Source: Bacillota bacterium (GTDB lineage Bacteria > Bacillota > Clostridia > SK-Y3). From it: a stretch of 35,736 nucleotides of DNA. Positions 34,464-35,736 of this stretch are shown here, piece by piece. The translations under genes and the position numbers were made by a program. The stretch lies in NCBI GenBank assembly GCA_022360955.1, contig JAKSBV010000231.1, positions 1-35,736 on the forward strand, read 5' to 3'. Within the stretch, counting starts at the first letter, position 1. Each line of letters opens with the position of its first letter. Below the pieces are notes generated by a model. The model ran no database searches. It worked only from the letters and a program-made list of their open reading frames with translations, and was not told the DNA's origin.

Positions 34464-35085
34464 TTAACACCTATCTATATATTTTGCGATAAGCATTTTA
34501 TATGGACTTTATTTATGGATATCGAACTTTAAAATCAAACGGGGCAATCCCCTTAAGATTTGACTGTTAACATCACAAAATATATAGCTTCATACATGCA
34601 ACACGAAAAGCTCCACCTGTTTCATGTAAGGTTTTTTCGCATCCCATTAGCTGTACGCAGGTATTTATAGGCTCCATATTACTCTAACCAAAACCACAAA
34701 TTTTAAATTGCTAAACAAACGTTCAAATATAGATACTGCACTTTATGTTCGAGGCATAATTATTTACTTGTCTACCGTCCATATTGTATACCTTACTATT
34801 ATAGCAGTATTTTACTATCTTATAAACACTTTTTTTAATATTTTTTTATCCCTCTCCCAATTCTTCCGATATCCACACCGTCCGACGGCCTTGATCTGTT
34901 GTGTCCCAATGTAGGCCCTGCCTATTTTTCACAGTTAAATCTCACTTATACGTAATCCTTATTTTTCTTATATATAAGTGACGAAAAATCTATTACATTG
35001 CGAAGATTTAACACCCGCCAAAAACGCCGACTGTAAAATCTCCGAATGTAAAATGTTTATCGTATTATATATGGGTGACACACTT
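34464..35085. other. long spacer upstream of RNase J
   Basis: No gene can be supported in this 620-base AT-rich stretch. It contains a lone arm of the palindromic element (GATATCGAACTTTAAAAT, 34519-34536), a small GGGGcaatCCCC hairpin at 34541-34552, and a nested inverted repeat at 34934-35012 (GTTAAATCT/AGATTTAAC outside, CACTTATA/TATAAGTG inside) that may end the transcript of the phosphohexomutase gene. Confidence 0.45.
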
Positions 35086-35736
35086 TTATCCCTGTCCTAT
35101 CTCTTTTACCCGAACTGCAAAATGATCCGTAATAGATTCGGCAAATTCCTCGGAATACCCTTCACCTATCACCTTGCATACCGCTTTCTCCGCGTCCGGA
35201 AGCACCAATACCCATCCTCCGTCCTGATAGATTTTTACCCCTTCCATTAATTCAATAGGCTGGGCCTCGTTTTCTTCTATGATTTTTCGAATAACCTTTC
35301 CTTTGACATTCCACGGGCACTCTACTTCTTTCTTGCTCATATAAAAAGAAGGAATACGCTCCACTAATGCGGATAATGGAATATCCTTTGCTTTCATAAA
35401 ATCCATGATTCTCACAAGGCCGCCAATGGCATCAAAATTCAAAATAAACTGATGATTCAATGCAATGTCTTTCTGCCCGTTCGAAACCATTTGGCCCATC
35501 ACTTCCAAGGGCGAAGTCTTAGTCCTTAACACTTTCCCGCCATACTGTTCCGCCAATACGTCTATTACACTGGGCGCCGAAATGGGTACGATAATAGTGG
35601 CATTTTTGACCGTTTCCAACGTAATCAAGGCGACAAGGGTCATAAACATCTCTTCAGCAATAGTTTTCCCTTTTTCATCAATTAAAATCATTTTTTCACC
35701 ATTTTTTTCTATAAATACCCCTATATCTGCGCCGGA
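35086..35736 (-). CDS. phosphohexomutase C-terminal part (phosphomannomutase / mannose-1-P guanylyltransferase fusion?), cut by right edge
   Basis: The frame stays open to the window edge, so the N-terminus is missing. The first visible residues, SGADIGVFIEKNGEKMILI, are the metal/sugar-phosphate region of alpha-D-phosphohexomutases, close to the SADIGA..D.NGE segment in clostridial proteins annotated as mannose-1-phosphate guanylyltransferase with a phosphomannomutase domain. About 216 residues are visible, ending in the mutase C-terminal domain (VKIYQDGGWVLVLPDAEKA), which carries the phosphate-binding loop in the family. It probably supplies activated hexose for surface polysaccharide. Confidence 0.8.
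   Translation of the reverse strand, partial: SGADIGVFIEKNGEKMILIDEKGKTIAEEMFMTLVALITLETVKNATIIVPISAPSVIDVLAEQYGGKVLRTKTSPLEVMGQMVSNGQKDIALNHQFILNFDAIGGLVRIMDFMKAKDIPLSALVERIPSFYMSKKEVECPWNVKGKVIRKIIEENEAQPIELMEGVKIYQDGGWVLVLPDAEKAVCKVIGEGYSEEFAESITDHFAVRVKEIGQG

Noticed and set aside
34708-34914. 68-codon + ORF upstream of RNase J
   Set aside because: Hydrophobic, AT-driven open frame without RBS or conserved pattern.

Overview
The window reads as chromosomal DNA of a low-GC, endospore-forming member of the Clostridia (Bacillota). The evidence is a clostridial division and cell-wall (dcw) cluster that runs directly into the sporulation genes spoIIGA, sigE and sigG. There is also a Spo0E-type phosphatase gene, a YhcN/YlaJ-type lipoprotein gene and RNase J. 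Genus cannot be set from the sequence alone. Nearly all conserved genes lie on the minus strand, so the biological reading order is from right to left.

Layout from left to right. (1) 1-6.4 kb is an accessory region of lower GC: the 3' end of an unknown gene and an FAD oxidoreductase gene on +, then on - a Fic protein, a small unknown protein, an AAA/DUF234 ATPase and an MFS transporter, with two possible gene remnants. (2) 6.6-9.5 kb holds sigG, sigE and spoIIGA. sigG appears to carry a one-base frameshift. (3) 9.5-10.25 kb is a long spacer with two different palindromic repeat elements, a candidate long-spacer spoIIG promoter and the strong ftsZ terminator. (4) 10.25-25.9 kb is the dcw operon, transcribed mraZ, rsmH, ftsL, spoVD, murE, murF, mraY, ftsW/spoVE, murG, murA, ftsQ/divIB, DUF881, sbp, ftsZ. 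murD, murC, murB and ftsA are not in it. (5) 26-30.1 kb holds a Spo0E-like gene too short for usual ORF cut-offs, lgt, and the M16-family pair ymfH/ymfF. (6) 30.4-35.7 kb holds a sporulation-type lipoprotein, a small membrane protein on +, a conserved clostridial protein, RNase J, and the 3' end of a phosphohexomutase (probably fused to a nucleotidyltransferase) cut by the right edge.

The genes form a coherent programme. MurA, MurE, MurF, MraY and MurG build lipid II. FtsW/SpoVE and the SpoVD-type PBP polymerise and cross-link it. FtsL, FtsQ and FtsZ assemble the septum. SpoIIGA then activates pro-SigmaE, and SigmaG follows in the forespore.

The parts least explained by ordinary annotation are between the genes. 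There is a ~96-bp palindromic element in four copies plus partial copies, a ~220-bp element with 39-bp terminal inverted repeats, and at least six arrays of diverged 7-bp tandem repeats, one of which encodes the C-terminal tail of MurG. The sigG leader also has an RBS-sequestering hairpin whose 5' arm overlaps a SigmaF-type promoter. No tRNA, rRNA, CRISPR array or complete IS was seen.
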